From: Mauremys mutica
Lineage: Eukaryota; Chordata; Testudines; Geoemydidae
Reading direction: 5' to 3'
DNA: 64,000 nucleotides
Assembly (NCBI RefSeq): GCF_020497125.1
Contig: NC_059081.1
Location: 66,314,768 to 66,378,767, forward strand
This document shows positions 12,562 to 23,570 of this stretch, in pieces. The position numbers and the translations under genes are program-made. Position 1 is the stretch's first letter; each line of letters begins with the position of its first letter. The notes under the pieces were generated by a model. The model was given only the letters and a program-made list of their open reading frames with translations, searched no databases and had not been told where the DNA came from.

Positions 12562-13189
12562 GACTAGCGTCATTAACAACAGGCAACAGGCTAACTAGCT
12601 GCAATTGAATCCCTACACTTCTGCAGATAAGGGATAGAGCAACTGGAGAGTGTAAAAAGGAAGGAGGGTGGGAAGGAGAGGAGTTCAGAGCTGTGCAGTG
12701 GGAAATGTAGAGGGAGTTTTAACTCTGCCTCCTGCCCCACCTCCCACATACATGCCCCCTCCACTTCCTAGTTTCTGCTCCCCTTCAATAAATGCTCCTC
12801 CTGGCTCCAAGCAAGAGTGAGATAAACCAACACAGGAAGGGGAGCTGGCAAGGAACCAGAATGGGAGATGCGTAAGGGGAAAGAACATAGGATGAGAGAC
12901 AATAGGTACTACAATGAGAAACTAAGTATTAAGAGTTGCAATCAGGAAGCCATTTGCTGTGTATAACAACAGCTTTATTGAACCTAAAAGTTTATGAACA
13001 ATGCAACCGATGACATTGTTCCTATATACCACTAGAGCTGATGTTTAGATATACTAATCTCACACACATACACACACTGCTTTTCATACCCAGCCCTCGT
13101 AATACTGAAGGAAGATGGGTTGGCATCCCTGTTTAGCAACTGGTTCGCAAAAGAGGTTTGTGTTTGCTACCACTTCCAGTTATAGGAGT
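12562..13189. other. Unassigned sequence
   Basis: Purine-rich on one strand around 12650-12900; no gene or mobile element recognised. Confidence 0.4.
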
Positions 13190-13390
13190 TAGGACACATC
13201 TACACTACAGACCTTTCCTGGCATAGGTACATCAGTCAGGGGCATGAAGAGCTGTGATACCTGACTGACACAGCGCTGCTAGCAAAAGCCCCTTAAGTAG
13301 ATGCAGTTATACCAACAAAGCTGCACTATTGCTGGTATAGCGAAATAATCTATACTACCAAAAGTGCTGTTTTGCCAATATAAGCTGCGT
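13190..13390. mobile_element. Probable MITE fragment
   Basis: Contains GGACACATCTACACTACAGA at its left and several GTATAG/CTATAC words, like the Harbinger-derived MITE at 28883-29152. A matching right terminus is not evident, so this is a tentative call. Confidence 0.4.
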
Positions 13391-13729
13391 ACAAACCAGG
13401 AATGCCTGGCTGCTATAATATACCATTATGGTGTAAGCTCATGCTTCTCATGTGTTAGGTTTGGGGTTCATTCGCTGACAGCCCAAACAAATCTGAGGGC
13501 TTGGCTACACTACAAAATTAAGTTGACTTTATCTAATTTGACCTCGAGCCCCCGAATCAACGAAGTCGATTGTGCGTGGCCACACCACGCTCATTGTCTC
13601 GATGGAGTGCATCCTCACTAGCAGCGCCTGCATCGATGCACAAAGCAGTGCATCATGGGTAGCTATCCCTAAGTGCAACTTGCCACAGTGTGTTTTGGGA
13701 AGTTTGTGCAATGCTTCATGGGACCAAAA

Positions 13730-14239
13730 CATTGTTGCAGACCACCTTGTCAAAGAGTACATAAACCAAAAGGGATACTTTTCAATGGTGTTTCAAGCAC
13801 TGGTGGATCACGGGGGCGTTTCACCGACATCAGCGTAGGATGGCTGGGAAAGGTTCATGATACGTGCATCTTTAGGAACTCGGATCTGTTAAAAAAGCTG
13901 CAATCCAGGACTTTCTTTCCAGACCACAGAATTATCATTGACAACATTGAGATGCCTATAATTATCCTGGGAGACCCAGCCTACCCCTTGCTCCCATGGC
14001 TCATGAAGCCATACACTGGCCGTCTGGACAGCAGTAAGGAGCGGTTCAACTATAGACTTGTCAAGTGCAGAATGGTGGGTGAATGTGCCTTTGGTCGTTT
14101 GAAAGGGCGCTGGAGAAGTCTACTAAGAAGGTTGGACCTTAGTGAGGAGAACATCCCCATGGTTATAGCTGCCTGCTGTGTGCTCCATAATATCTGTGAA
14201 AAAAAAGGGGGAAAATCTTCTGCAGGGGTGGGTGGTTGA
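13730..14239 (+). pseudogene. Harbinger transposase, C-terminal DDE part only
   Basis: Encodes the catalytic C-terminal half of a HARBI1-like nuclease that would cut and paste the element. Visible motifs in order are HLVKEYINQKGYFSMVFQAL, then after a frame change GWLGKVHDTCIFRN with the second catalytic Asp, ILGDPAYPLLPWLMKPYTG, and GECAFGRLKGRWRS with the catalytic Glu. The N-terminal half, including the helix-turn-helix and first Asp, is missing. Sequence that is subterminal and noncoding in copy 2 runs directly into the middle of the gene, which marks an internal deletion. The frame change lies around 13815, where an extra base in a G-run separates the ALVDHGG and FTDISVGW frames. The reading frame 13673-14239 is the long one. 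It is not functional. Confidence 0.8.
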
Positions 14240-14471
14240 GACGGATTGCATTTCTGAGCAATTTTTGAGCAGACACCAGGGCAATAAGAAGAGCACAGCA
14301 AGGTGCACTGCGTATCCGCAAAGCTTTGAAAAACTGTTTCAATAATGAGTCACAGTAATGTGAGCTGCTTGTCTGCATTGTGCTTTCCCAAACCTTCACC
14401 TGACTTGTATCACTGTCCCTGTAAAGCCAACCCCACGCCCAAGCCCATGGCTTCTACTCAACAAAGAACAT

Positions 14472-14622
14472 TTATTTCTCGAATCCATTTACTTTATTTA
14501 ACAAACATAAGTAAAGAGGGAGCGCAGAAAGAAAAGATAATCTTGGGGAAAAGGGGTTGTAAGGTTGGAATGGGAGAAACATTTCATCAAAGGTCTGTGA
14601 ATGGGCACCTTCTGTTCCTTGT

Positions 14623-14654
<32 letters not shown>

Positions 14655-15065
14655 AATTAAGTGAAAGGGATAATGGACTTTTCGCCCACGCCTCATGGAA
14701 TGCTTCGGGGATGGTGATTCTGCACCAGGCAATGCTGGCTGGCTGTCCACCAGGGTCTGCAGAGGGACTCTACCCTCCTGCTTCTGTTCCTGCAGTTCAA
14801 CCAGATGCCTCAACATGTCTGCTTGGTTCCTCATAATCCGAAGCATCTCATCCTGCGCCACACACTCTCGCTCACTGGAAGCTTTCCTACACTCCATGTC
14901 CATGTCTAACTTCTCAGACAGTGAAATCCTCCATGCTGTCAGCTCTGTGTCAGCTGTCCTGGAAGTGTTCATTATCTCAGTGACCATGTTCTCCCGCGTT
15001 CTCTTTCTCCGCCTTCTAATCACTGAAAACCTGCTTTCAGGTGTCGATGACCTGCCGAAGGACAC
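14472..15065 (-). pseudogene. Harbinger Myb-like accessory gene, 3' exon region
   Basis: Reverse-strand frame of 197 codons. It contains a basic stretch (RRRRKRTRENM), then MVTEIMNTSRTADTELTAWR, SLSEKLDMDMECRK and the helical segment MLRIMRNQADMLRHLVELQE. The same sequence recurs in copy 2 at 22132-22440 (FNEIMNASGTDTDQRAWR, EKLDMDMVSRR), so it belongs to the element rather than to a host gene. In PIF/Harbinger elements this second protein binds transposon ends and brings the transposase to them. The last 45 codons run past the (AC)n tract and are probably not part of the protein. Confidence 0.65.
14623..14650. repeat. (AC)n microsatellite
   Basis: Fourteen AC units between the convergent Harbinger genes; likely polymorphic. 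Confidence 0.95.
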
Positions 15066-15883
15066 ATTTCCAGCTGTCAGTCAGGGGAAAAAAAAATAAA
15101 GGCGCCATTGTACATGAATCAAATGTTTCCATAGCAAGACTGTTTTCATAAAAATAGCACCACGAACGGGACGGGGAAGAATGTGTTCACTCCCAAATTG
15201 TGGAATCTCTCATGTGGGGCCCAAGTCCCCTATCAGCTACTTTAAACTACTTGCCAACCCACGCCAAGCACAGCAAAGGCACGTTAGCGGCCATGTGGTT
15301 TGGCGACCCAGAATGTGGGGGGACAGGGGTGTGGGTCTACATGGCCTTTTTTCCCCATATAAGATCACTTTTAATGAGAACTTCCCTCATTTCCCCTAGG
15401 CGACCCTATGTGATATCAGTCTCCTGAGGGTAACAGAGACGGAAAGGAAGGAAATGCTGCCAGTGTCTGGGTATAGACCCAGTCCTTATGCTGCTATGCT
15501 GTGTACTGCAATGATGCCAGCAGAATTAATCCGGGAGTTGCATGGGAAAGTGTCCTACCATAGTGGAAAAAATAAGACTGCCCTGCCCAGAAACCTTTTG
15601 CAAAGGACTGCAGAGTACCTCCATGAAAGTTTCCTAGAGATATCAATGGAGGATTCCTGGGCTATCTAAGTCCACATAAACAGTCTTTTCCATTGGGGTC
15701 ACCCTCTGCATACCTGGAGCGGCCTCTTATGAGCAGAGAACCACAGCACCTCAATTTTTCTTCACAGTAAACATGCAGTACCGCCGAATGTGTGTGCCTG
15801 GTAAAGTTTAACTGGACTTTCACTGTAACTGTATACTCACCAGAGGTGCCTTCCCCAGCATCACGGTCAGCCACCGTGATGTC

Positions 15884-16400
15884 TTACAACCCCCAGGACT
15901 CCAGGATTAAAAATATTTCCTGACTCTTGGGGAGAATGGATCCACCGTTCGCCTGTTTCCCATTCTCCTCCTCCTCTTCCTCATCTACCATATCGTTCTC
16001 CTTGTTGTCCCTAGACTCACACACCTTTGAGGTGCCCACGTTGCTTGTGGGGGTGCTGGTAGGGTCACCCCTGAGAACTGCATGCAGCTCTTTGTAGAAC
16101 CAGTATGTGTAGGGTTCAGCACCAGAACGACTGTTTGCCTCCCTTGCCTTCTGGTACGCTTTGTGAAGTTCTTTTATTTTCACATGGCACTGCTGCGTGT
16201 CCACCGTTTAGCCCTTCTCCTCCATTCTACAAGATATCTTTGCATAGATGTCGGCCTTTCTTCTGCTGGATCGGAGCTCTGCTTGCACAGACATTTCTCC
16301 CCGCACAGCGATGAGATCCACCACCTCCTGTGCAGACCAGGCCGGAGCATGTTTGGGGTGTGTAGTCTCCATGATTAGCTGGGCTCAAGCTGGCACACTC
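15884..16400 (-). pseudogene. Harbinger Myb/SANT-like DNA-binding domain, 5' part
   Basis: Reverse-strand coding with a frameshift. The downstream frame (16204-15884) reads QQCHVKIKELHKAYQKAREA and ends in an acidic run DEEEEEENGKQA. The upstream part (about 16400-16227) shows the helices APAWSAQEVVDL and ELRSSRRKADIY in a mixture of frames. These match the first part of the Myb gene of copy 2 at 21363-21638. The family is the MSANTD-like trihelix domain. The frame break near 16205-16230 and missing stretches make it a pseudogene. An intron between this part and 15065 is possible but not shown. Confidence 0.65.
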
Positions 16401-16644
16401 CCAATGCTGATCAAAGAGGAAATGGGAAATCAAAAGTTCCCAGGGCTTTAGCAGGGGAGGGGCTGTTTCCTGTGTACCTGGCTGCAGTGCAGCAGAGTTG
16501 AGAATGATCTCCAGAGCGGTCACAGATGAGCACTGTGGGACACCACCTGGAGGCTAATTAAGTCAAATTACACAATTCTGCGTCTGCACTACCTTGCAGT
16601 TGGGCCACGAAAATCGAACTAAGCCCTATGCCTCTTGCACAGTG

Positions 16645-17625
16645 ATGAGCTGCCAAAATCTTAAGAACCGGTTTCCTACTGGATCTTCGGTGGCACTTCA
16701 GCGGCAGGTCCTTCACTCGCTCCGGGTCTTCGGCGGCATGTCGTCAGCGGGTCCTTCAGTGCCACCAAAGACCCAGAGCGAGTGAAGGACCCACCGTCAA
16801 AGTGCCGCTGAAAACCCGGTAGGGAACCGCCCAGTGAGTACAAGCCCCATGTGCCTCCCGAAACCGCCTGCCCCCCCCGCAATCTGACCCCCACCCACGT
16901 CCTGCCCCGACTGTCCCCCTCAGAACCCGCAACCCATCAACCCCCCCTGCTCCTTGTCCCCTGAACAGCCCCTCCCGAGACCCCCCCCCCAGACCCCCGC
17001 AACCTAACTGCTCCTCAGGACCCCTTACCCAACTTGCCCCGCTCCCTGTCCCCTGACTGCCCTTACCCCATCCACCACCACCCCGATAGACCCCCCCAGA
17101 ACTCCCACGCCTACCCAACCCACCCCGTTCCCCATCCCCTGACTGCCCCCCTAGAACCTCGGCACCCACCAACCACTCCCTGCTCCTCCTCCCAGCCCCG
17201 GCCCAGCCCCCTTACCATGCTGCTCAGGGCAGCGTGTATGGATGCCGTGCCACCTGCTGGAGCTCGCAGCCCCACCCTTACCATGCCGCTCAAAGTGGCA
17301 GGAGCTGCCGAGCTGCCCAGGAGTGGCGCAGAGCCCTCCCAGCAGGCGGCGTGACGGGAAGGGCCAAGTGGTGAGTGCCCTGGCTAAAGGAAGCCCTGGC
17401 CGCCCCGCTTCTCTCTCTCTCCCCCCTGCTCCCTCCCCCTCCCCTCTGCTAGCCGGGGCGCACACTCCACTTCCCGGGGCACGTCTGCAGCGCAGGGAGT
17501 CCCACTACCCAAAAGTTTGCACCCTGGCTCCGGCCACCCTGCAGGGGTTTTTTTGGTTCACCACTCCAGCCGCCCCGCAGGTTTTTTTTTTCGCTTGGGG
17601 CGGCAAAAAAGCCAGAGCCAGCCCT
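16645..17625. repeat. GC-rich dispersed repeat of unknown class
   Basis: C-rich sequence starting near CTGCCAAAATCTTAAGAACC and ending near CCAGAGCCAGCCCTG. Near its left end GGTCCTTCACTCGCTC is answered by GAGCGAGTGAAGGACC at 16779-16794, an inverted repeat. Related phrases (GCCGCTGAA, GAGTGAAGGAC, GAGCCGGCCCTG) occur in the insertion at 21672-21985 inside Harbinger copy 2. All open frames are by-products of C/G composition. Confidence 0.5.
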
Positions 17626-19057
17626 GATGATATATTATGGAAAATTTTGACCAGCTGAATCATTAGCATTTCTAATATGTTAGAATCTGGGGGTTTCCCT
17701 CGCCACCCCCAAATGATTGAAAGATGTATTTTAAAACAAACCTTGGAGCCATTTTTATATGAACTAAAGGATTGGATTGTGCCTCTAAGTCTTAACTGTT
17801 TAACTTTTGTTCAATTTAGCATTGTTTAAGCTGTGCGGGGTGGGGGCGGGGAAAGAGACTGCAGTGAATATCGGCGAAGGCCTTTTGCGAGAGCACAAAG
17901 GGTAAAAATTAAGTTAGTGTCTAGTATTTCTGAAACCACCACAAAGCTGCTATGGTAAAGAGGATGTTGATCTCCCACATATGTTATTTCACACCTGTTA
18001 GCTTGCAATGCTAACTGTATCCAATTAGTTTCTTTCCCGTTGCATTTGTGGTTAGCAAAAAACACCAAACCCTCTTAAGCAGTGGCTTCATGCGTACACT
18101 TTAGACTCTAACACACGTTGCTTTGAGAACTCCATCAGGAGGGACAGTAACCTGAGTACTTTAGCCTCCATTGCAGAATCGCTCAAGGAGCAGGACCCCA
18201 GGCGACAATGCATTAACTGCTTTCTGGACATTTGTGTTTTAGGAGGATAAAGGAGTGGATTATCAGAGAGGATGGCAGGACAGCAAGAGAGAGAAAGAGA
18301 AATAAACTGAAAACGAGGAGTGAGAAACAGAAAGAAAAAAGACAATGCATTGCTTACAAGGAATTAAACATGCTCTCTGGACATTTAGGTTTACATTTTC
18401 AAAGGAGTCTATAGGAGTTTAGCACCTAATTGTACTAGCTCCTTTTGAGATCAGTTCATTTAAACACAGCTAGGTGAAGGAGGGTGTTTGAATTAAGCCC
18501 CACTCCAGAGCACCATTCATTCTGAAGCCTTGTCCACACCATAGTATTTTGGCTTTGCAAGCCTCTTACATACCTGTAGCACATTTTGCATCCATGCACA
18601 AACCTCCTTGCAATAGGGAACATGTCAAGGCTCACTACTGTTGCAACCTACAGGGGATCACTCAGTGCCTTTACAGTGCTAAAAGGGCCAGGAACACAAG
18701 TGTTGCAGCTGTAATGGTGCAATCAGTTCTCTCGCTGAAGTTCTCACTGTGGTCCTGCCATTGCATTGGTGACAGTTCAGAGCCCTGGCACTATTACCTC
18801 TCAAGCTATTCCTCTACCAGCTGCTGGCCAGTCTGACAGCATCTGAAGCAGTCAGCTGCTCTCAGCTCTGCCCAGTCCATTTTCCCCCTCATACAAACCA
18901 CAGAGCAGCAGAGACAGACACAAAGAAATAATTTAAATCCAGCATTGTTAATAATGTTTCTAGGAGGAACCCAAACAGATTCAAGCTTCCTAAATCTTCA
19001 AGCATGAGCACCATGGAATAATATAAGTCTGTCTGTCTGCCTGCCTGCCAATAGCTT
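17626..19057. other. Unassigned sequence, possible MITE at 18530-18850
   Basis: No gene recognised. Near 18530 the phrase GAAGCCTTGTCCACACCATA resembles a Harbinger terminus, but no right partner was found. A (GTCT)n/(GCCT)n run precedes the SINE at 19058. Confidence 0.4.
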
Positions 19058-19220
19058 GGGGGGGATAGCTCAGTGGTTTGAGCATTGGCCTGCTAAACCC
19101 AGGGTTGTGAGTTCAATCCTTGAGGAGGCCATTTGGGGATTGGTCCTGCTTTGAGCAGGGGGTTGGACTAGATGATCTCCTGAGGTCCCTTCCAACCCTA
19201 ATAATCTATGATTCTATGAC
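19058..19220 (+). repeat. tRNA-derived turtle SINE with CR1-like tail
   Basis: A pol III promoter is visible: a box A-like GATAGCTCAGTGGTTTGAGC and a box B-like GAGTTCAATCC. The body continues GGTCCTGCTTTGAGCAGGGG and ends ACTAGATGATCTCCTGAGGT, CCCTTCCAACCCTAATAATC and TATGATTCTATGA. This tail is the same as the CR1 3' end seen elsewhere in the window, so CR1 machinery probably mobilised it. It is a retroposon, not a tRNA gene; the cloverleaf 3' half is lost. Confidence 0.9.
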
Positions 19221-20198
19221 ACCCCCATGGCACCTGTAAGCAGCAGGGCATAGAATCTGCCCCCATCATATACAAGTGCTTGTGAAGGACCAAACCTTTC
19301 TGAAAAATCCATTGGACCAAACCAAACAGTGTGAGCAGATCCAGATACACCATGTGGGCCACAGAGAGAAGTGCTGGGGTTTGTGGATTACATACAAGAA
19401 TCTACAGGCCCTGCAATGTTTGCAGAGAGCATGCTGGGCAGATGTGGTCCATTGTCTGCATCTGAAACAGGGTGGGCAGTTTGGAAGCACTACACCATTG
19501 TCGCCAGTTCAATTCTGCTGGTGCAGTTTGTAACTCTGCAGTTCTGAATGTAAGCAAAGCTTGAAAGGAACATGCAAATGTTATTAATAGTGAAAAGAAG
19601 TAGAGCATGTACAGATATGCAAAGAGCAGCAGATGATGAAGGCCTGCGTAGCAGAGTACAGCAGTATGTTTCAGTCATCTCACTCAAATACCATATGCAG
19701 CTTTTAAAGTTGACATTTCATTTGATGTTATGATAGTGTGAGGGAAAGAGACTCACGTAGGTTCTACTCTGAAGTGCAGCCCAAGACACAAAGGTATGTG
19801 TGAGGGGTGGGGGAGAGAGAAAAATGGCAGAAGAACTCAGAGAGAGTAAAAGCTTGTCAATTACAGAGCATCATCTGGGGATTCAAATCAAGATGCACTT
19901 CTCCAGACAAATCATTTGTTAGTCTGAGATTATTTTGATTGCCACAAGATGACAAGTAGTTAAAAAATACATGCTTAGGTTTAGCTTCTTTCCTGCTCAG
20001 AACTGCATAAAAGGGGGAGAGAGCTCTCAGGGAACTGGTTAAGGCTCCCTGATTATGGTCCTGATTCTCAAATTGCCCCTGAACTCATGTAAATTAGAGC
20101 AGCCTTGGGGCTGCTCTAATTTATGACAACTAGCTGCTCTCCCTAGGGAAGCCTATGACAGTTATGAATTGTCAGAACTGGCTGTGCTTTGCTCTGCC
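19221..20198. other. Unassigned sequence
   Basis: No gene recognised. An inverted pair TTGGGGCTGCTCTAATTTAT / AAATTAGAGCAGCCTTGGGG at 20088-20127 forms a short foldback. Confidence 0.45.
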
Positions 20199-20633
20199 CA
20201 TAGGCACTGACTCCGTGGGTGCTGGAGCACCCATGGAAAAAAATTGGTGGGTGCTCAGCACTCACCGGCAGCTCCCCGTGGCCCCACCCCCCGCTCCAAC
20301 TCACCTCCGCCTCCGCCTCCTCCGCAAGCATGCCATCGCATCCTGCTTCTCCTCCCTCCCTCCCCGTGCTTGTGCCACGAAACAGCTGATTTGCGTGGCA
20401 GGGAGGGAGGAGGAGAAACGTGGTGCTGGGGGAAGAGGCAGGGCTGGGGCAGGGATTTGGGGAAGGGATCCAATAGGGCCAGGGAGGGGGAAGAGTTAGG
20501 GTGGGGACTTTGAGGATGGGGTTGGAATGGGGGTGGGGATGGGGTGGAGTCGGAGTGGGGCCAGGGGTGGGGAAAAGGGCGAGGGGGGGGTGGGCACCCA
20601 GCAGCGCTGGAGAAAGTTGGCACCTGTGGCTCT
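20199..20633. mobile_element. GC-rich non-autonomous DNA transposon
   Basis: Begins CATAGGCACTGACTCCGTGG and ends AGAAAGTTGGCACCTGTGG, loosely inverted termini. The interior is strongly G-rich (GGGGTGGGGATGGGGTGGAG). A fragment of the same right end occurs in the hAT element at 10186-10611. The superfamily is uncertain, possibly hAT. Confidence 0.5.
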
Positions 20634-21362
20634 GCCCCTAGTTTGCCACCTACATTAAGGGGGCAGCGATTGGCATAGAAACTGGTTCTGCCATGTGTAT
20701 GTCAGTGGACGGGTCCCTTTCCCTTCTGCTGAGGAATTTCTCAACCAGGCAGCTGTGACCAGATCCTAGTTCTTTCGTGCTGCCAGAGCCAGTGCAGAGA
20801 ATCTGACCTTCCATTCCAAACAAAAAGAAAGTCTACATTTGACAAGATTTTGTAGGTTTTTAAAGAACATTTTGATCAGGTCCCTCAGTAATGCAGACTT
20901 AGGAATTTTATGTTCTTCTGTAATAGGTCTGTCCCGCATTCCCTTCTCATCACACACACTAAGGCCTGGTCTATACACTGTTAGATCAATGTAAGCTACC
21001 TTATGTCAACCTAATAATGAATGTGTCTATACTACCAGGTCCCTTCTGCCGACGTAATTTGGCTGCTACGTCGACTTAATTACTCCATCTCCGCGAGAGG
21101 CATAGTGCTTAATTCAATGTTGTTAGGTTGATGTAGATGCAGTGTAGACACTGTTATGCTTACGTCGACTTAACTGGCCTCCAGGAGGTGTCCCACAATG
21201 CTCTCTGTGACCGCTCTGGTAAACATTTTCATCTCTGCTGCACAGCAGCCAGATATGCAGGAAACAGCCCCTCCCCGTTAAAGGATCGGGAACTTTTGAA
21301 TTTCCATTTCCTGTTTTTTTCAGTGTGGAGAGCTCGTCTGCCCAGTTGATCATGGTGGCTCC

Positions 21363-21640
21363 ATGCACCAAGCGCACTCCAGCCTGGATACACGGGAGGT
21401 GGTGGATCTTCTTGGTCTGTCAGGAAAAGAGGCTGTGCAGGCACAGCTCCGATCCAGCCATAGAAACATAGACATCTCTGAGCAGATCGCGCAGGGCATG
21501 GGGGAGAAAGGCTGCACCAGGGACATGCAGCAGTGTTGCATGAAAATCAGGGAACTGTGGCAGGCAAGGCAAGGGAGGCAAACAGTCACTCTGATGCAGC
21601 ACAGCACACACGCCACTTCTACAAGGAGCTACGCATGATT
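21363..21640 (+). pseudogene. Harbinger Myb/SANT-like DNA-binding domain
   Basis: Encodes a trihelix Myb/SANT-like domain: REVVDLLGLSGKEAVQAQLR, SSHRNIDISEQIAQGMGEKG and RDMQQCCMKIRELWQARQG. In intact members the protein binds the element's ends and assists the transposase in the nucleus. The frame goes wrong after the KIRELW segment (about 21570-21640), where the sequence becomes QTVTLMQHSTH; the equivalent of the TYWFYKELH segment in copy 1 is only visible in another frame. It is then cut by the GC-rich insertion and continues at 22000. Confidence 0.7.
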
Positions 21641-21671
21641 CTCAGGGGTGACCCCACAGAGCAGCGTGGAT

Positions 21672-21985
21672 ACCTCTGAAGAGCCGGATTCCTGGGCCAG
21701 CTCCAGCTTTTTTGCCACTCTAAGCGGCGGGGAAAAAAAGAAAGAAAAAAGAAAAACCCAATTGAGCTGCCACTGAAGTGCTGCCGAAGAGGAAGACAGG
21801 GAGTGAAGGACTTGCCACCGAATTGCCGCTGAAGACTGAAGTGGACCGATTGGGCTGCTGCCGAAGTGCCGCCGCTACCAACCCGGACGTGCCGCCTGAA
21901 CAATGGACAGACTGTTGCCCCTTTCTATTGGCTGCCCCAGGCACCTGCTCTCTTCGCTGGTGCCTGGAGCCGGCCCTGCCACTGC
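21672..21985. repeat. GC-rich repeat inserted in Harbinger copy 2
   Basis: Runs from about TTCCTGGGCCAGCTCCAGC to GGAGCCGGCCCTGCCACTG, with a purine run (AAAAAAAGAAAGAAAAAAG) and repeated GCCGCTGAAG/TGCTGCCGAAG words. It splits the Myb-like gene and shares phrases with 16645-17625. Exact ends and class are unknown. Confidence 0.5.
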
Positions 21986-21999
21986 AGGCATCACCGAGG

Positions 22000-22440
22000 A
22001 GGAGGTCTCAGATGAGAAAGTGGGGGAGGAGAATGGGAGACAGGCCAGCGGAGGATCCGTTCTCCTGGAGAGCCAGGAGCTGTTTGTAACCCCGGAGCAG
22101 GTTCTCCCAGATAAGATGAAGGTGAAAGAGAATGTGTGAGGACATGTTTAATGAGATTATGAACGCCTCTGGGACAGACACCGACCAGAGAGCGTGGAGG
22201 ATTTCTCTCTCTGAAAAACTGGACATGGACATGGTGAGCAGGAGAGCAGCCCAGAACAGTGAGTGTGGCACACAGCAGGAGATGCTGGGGATTCTGAAGG
22301 GACAAAAAGACATGTTGAGGCATCTGGCTGACCTTCAGCAGAAACACCTGGAGGTTAGGCTCCCTCTGCAGCCCCTGAAGAATGGCATTCCAGCATTGCC
22401 GTATTCCCCCTCTCCCTCTCTCAAACATTCCAGGAAGTGA
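22000..22440 (+). pseudogene. Harbinger Myb-like accessory gene, C-terminal part
   Basis: Continues the Myb-like gene beyond the insertion. An acidic segment EEEVSDEKVGEENGRQASGG with a SQELFVTPEQVLP motif ends at a stop near 22137. A second frame then carries FNEIMNASGTDTDQRAWRIS, EKLDMDMVSRRAAQN and LKGQKDMLRHLADLQQ. The latter matches the reverse-strand gene of copy 1 at 14472-15065 and probably forms a helical dimerisation or transposase-contact region. The frame change near 22132 may be an old intron or a mutation. Confidence 0.65.
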
Positions 22441-23008
22441 GCGGGGGAAATACAATATCCCTTCCACTCAACCCCGGGGAAGGGTCCTAAGAATAAAAAG
22501 TTACACATACGATGATGATGTGACAGGTGAGGCCACTGTGCTTTTAAAGACAAGACTAATATGTTTTCCCTTCCCAATTTTATTCCACTGTGTATCCAAG
22601 GTTACGTTATTTTTGTGATCTTTAAGTTTCAGTATGTTTGTGCAATAAAAGTCCAAGTCTTGTGAATGAAATTATCTTTATTAATTTAAAATGGGGTGGG
22701 GGGGAGACAGGGAAACTGAGGCAACAGAGGGGATGTGCTGGAAAGAAAAATCCAGCAGCCAGAGCTAGGTTTATACTATGGGAAGGCACAATGCAGAGAA
22801 GCAGTGCACATTACCGTGGGTCATTACTGAAATAGGTTTTAAAAGCCTCCCTGAGATGCAGTGCTTCACACTGAGCTCTTCTTATAGCTCTGGTATGCGG
22901 CTGCTCAACATTAGCAAATAACCTATCTGCCTTCCCACCACTGTGGAAATGTCTCTCCTTTTGCCTCACAAATATTATGAGGCACACTGCAGGCAGCTAT
23001 AACCCTGA

Positions 23009-23560
23009 GTCTCTACGCAAAAGAATAAATGGACACAAATCTGACATCAGGAATCATAACATTCAAAAACCAGTAGGAGAACACTTCAACCTCTCTAACC
23101 ACTCAGTGACAGACTTGAAGGTGGCAATTTTGCAACAAAAAAACTTCAAAAACAGACTCCAAAGAGAAACTGCTGAACTCGAATTAATATGCAAATTAGA
23201 TACAATTAACACTGGCCTAAACAGAGACACGGAATGGTTGGGTCATTACACTAATTGAATCTATTTCCCTATGTTAAGTTCTCCTCACACCTTCTATGGG
23301 CCATCTTAATTATCACTTCAAAAAGTTTTTTTTCCTTCTGCTGATGATAGCTCATCTCAATTGATTAGACTTTTCCTGTTGTTATGCATACTTCCACCTT
23401 TTCATGTTCTCTGTATGTATAAATGTCTCCTGTCTGTGTGTTCCATTCTATGCATCCGAAGAAGTGAGCTGTAGCTAAAATAAATTTCTTAGTCTTTAAG
23501 GTGCCACAAGTACTCCTGTTCTTTTTGTGGATACAGACTAACACGGCTGCTACTCTGAAA
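23009..23560 (+). mobile_element. Penelope-like element, 3' fragment with GIY-YIG end
   Basis: A 552-bp insertion bounded by CCTGA on both sides (23004-23008 and 23561-23565). The open frame to 23258 encodes the C-terminal part of the Penelope GIY-YIG endonuclease: SLRKRINGHKSDIRN, KPVGEHFNLSNHSVTDLKVA and ELICKLDTINTGLN. The GIY and YIG strands and the whole reverse transcriptase are missing, so it is a 5'-truncated copy. The tail ends GACTAACACGGCTGCTACTC. It interrupts the Harbinger transposase gene, so it is younger than that element. Confidence 0.85.
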
Positions 23561-23570
23561 CCTGAGGATA

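Larger units (their letters stand above)
13497..16626. mobile_element. PIF/Harbinger transposon, internally deleted (copy 1)
   Basis: About 3.1 kb between GGGCTTGGCTACACTAC at the left and a right end in which GTAGTGCAGACGCAGAATTG occurs on the reverse strand, followed by CTAAGCCC. It carries the two genes usual for PIF/Harbinger: a DDE transposase on the forward strand at the left and a Myb/SANT-like gene on the reverse strand at the right, converging on an (AC)n tract. Copy 2 at 20963-24988 has the same plan inverted. The right terminus is rearranged, so the exact end is uncertain. Confidence 0.75.

Noticed and set aside
15181..15669. Open frames between the Myb-like gene parts of Harbinger copy 1
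   Set aside because: Short, overlapping and without counterpart in copy 2; probably intron or noncoding.
16756..17658. Several GC-rich open frames on both strands (up to 138 codons)
   Set aside because: Overlapping low-complexity Pro/Gly frames in a repeat; no domain.
19058..19220. tRNA gene
   Set aside because: Boxes A and B are present but no complete cloverleaf follows, and a CR1-type tail is attached; it is a SINE.
20255..20623. 122-codon Pro-rich reverse frame
   Set aside because: Translation of a G-rich repeat; no start context or homology.
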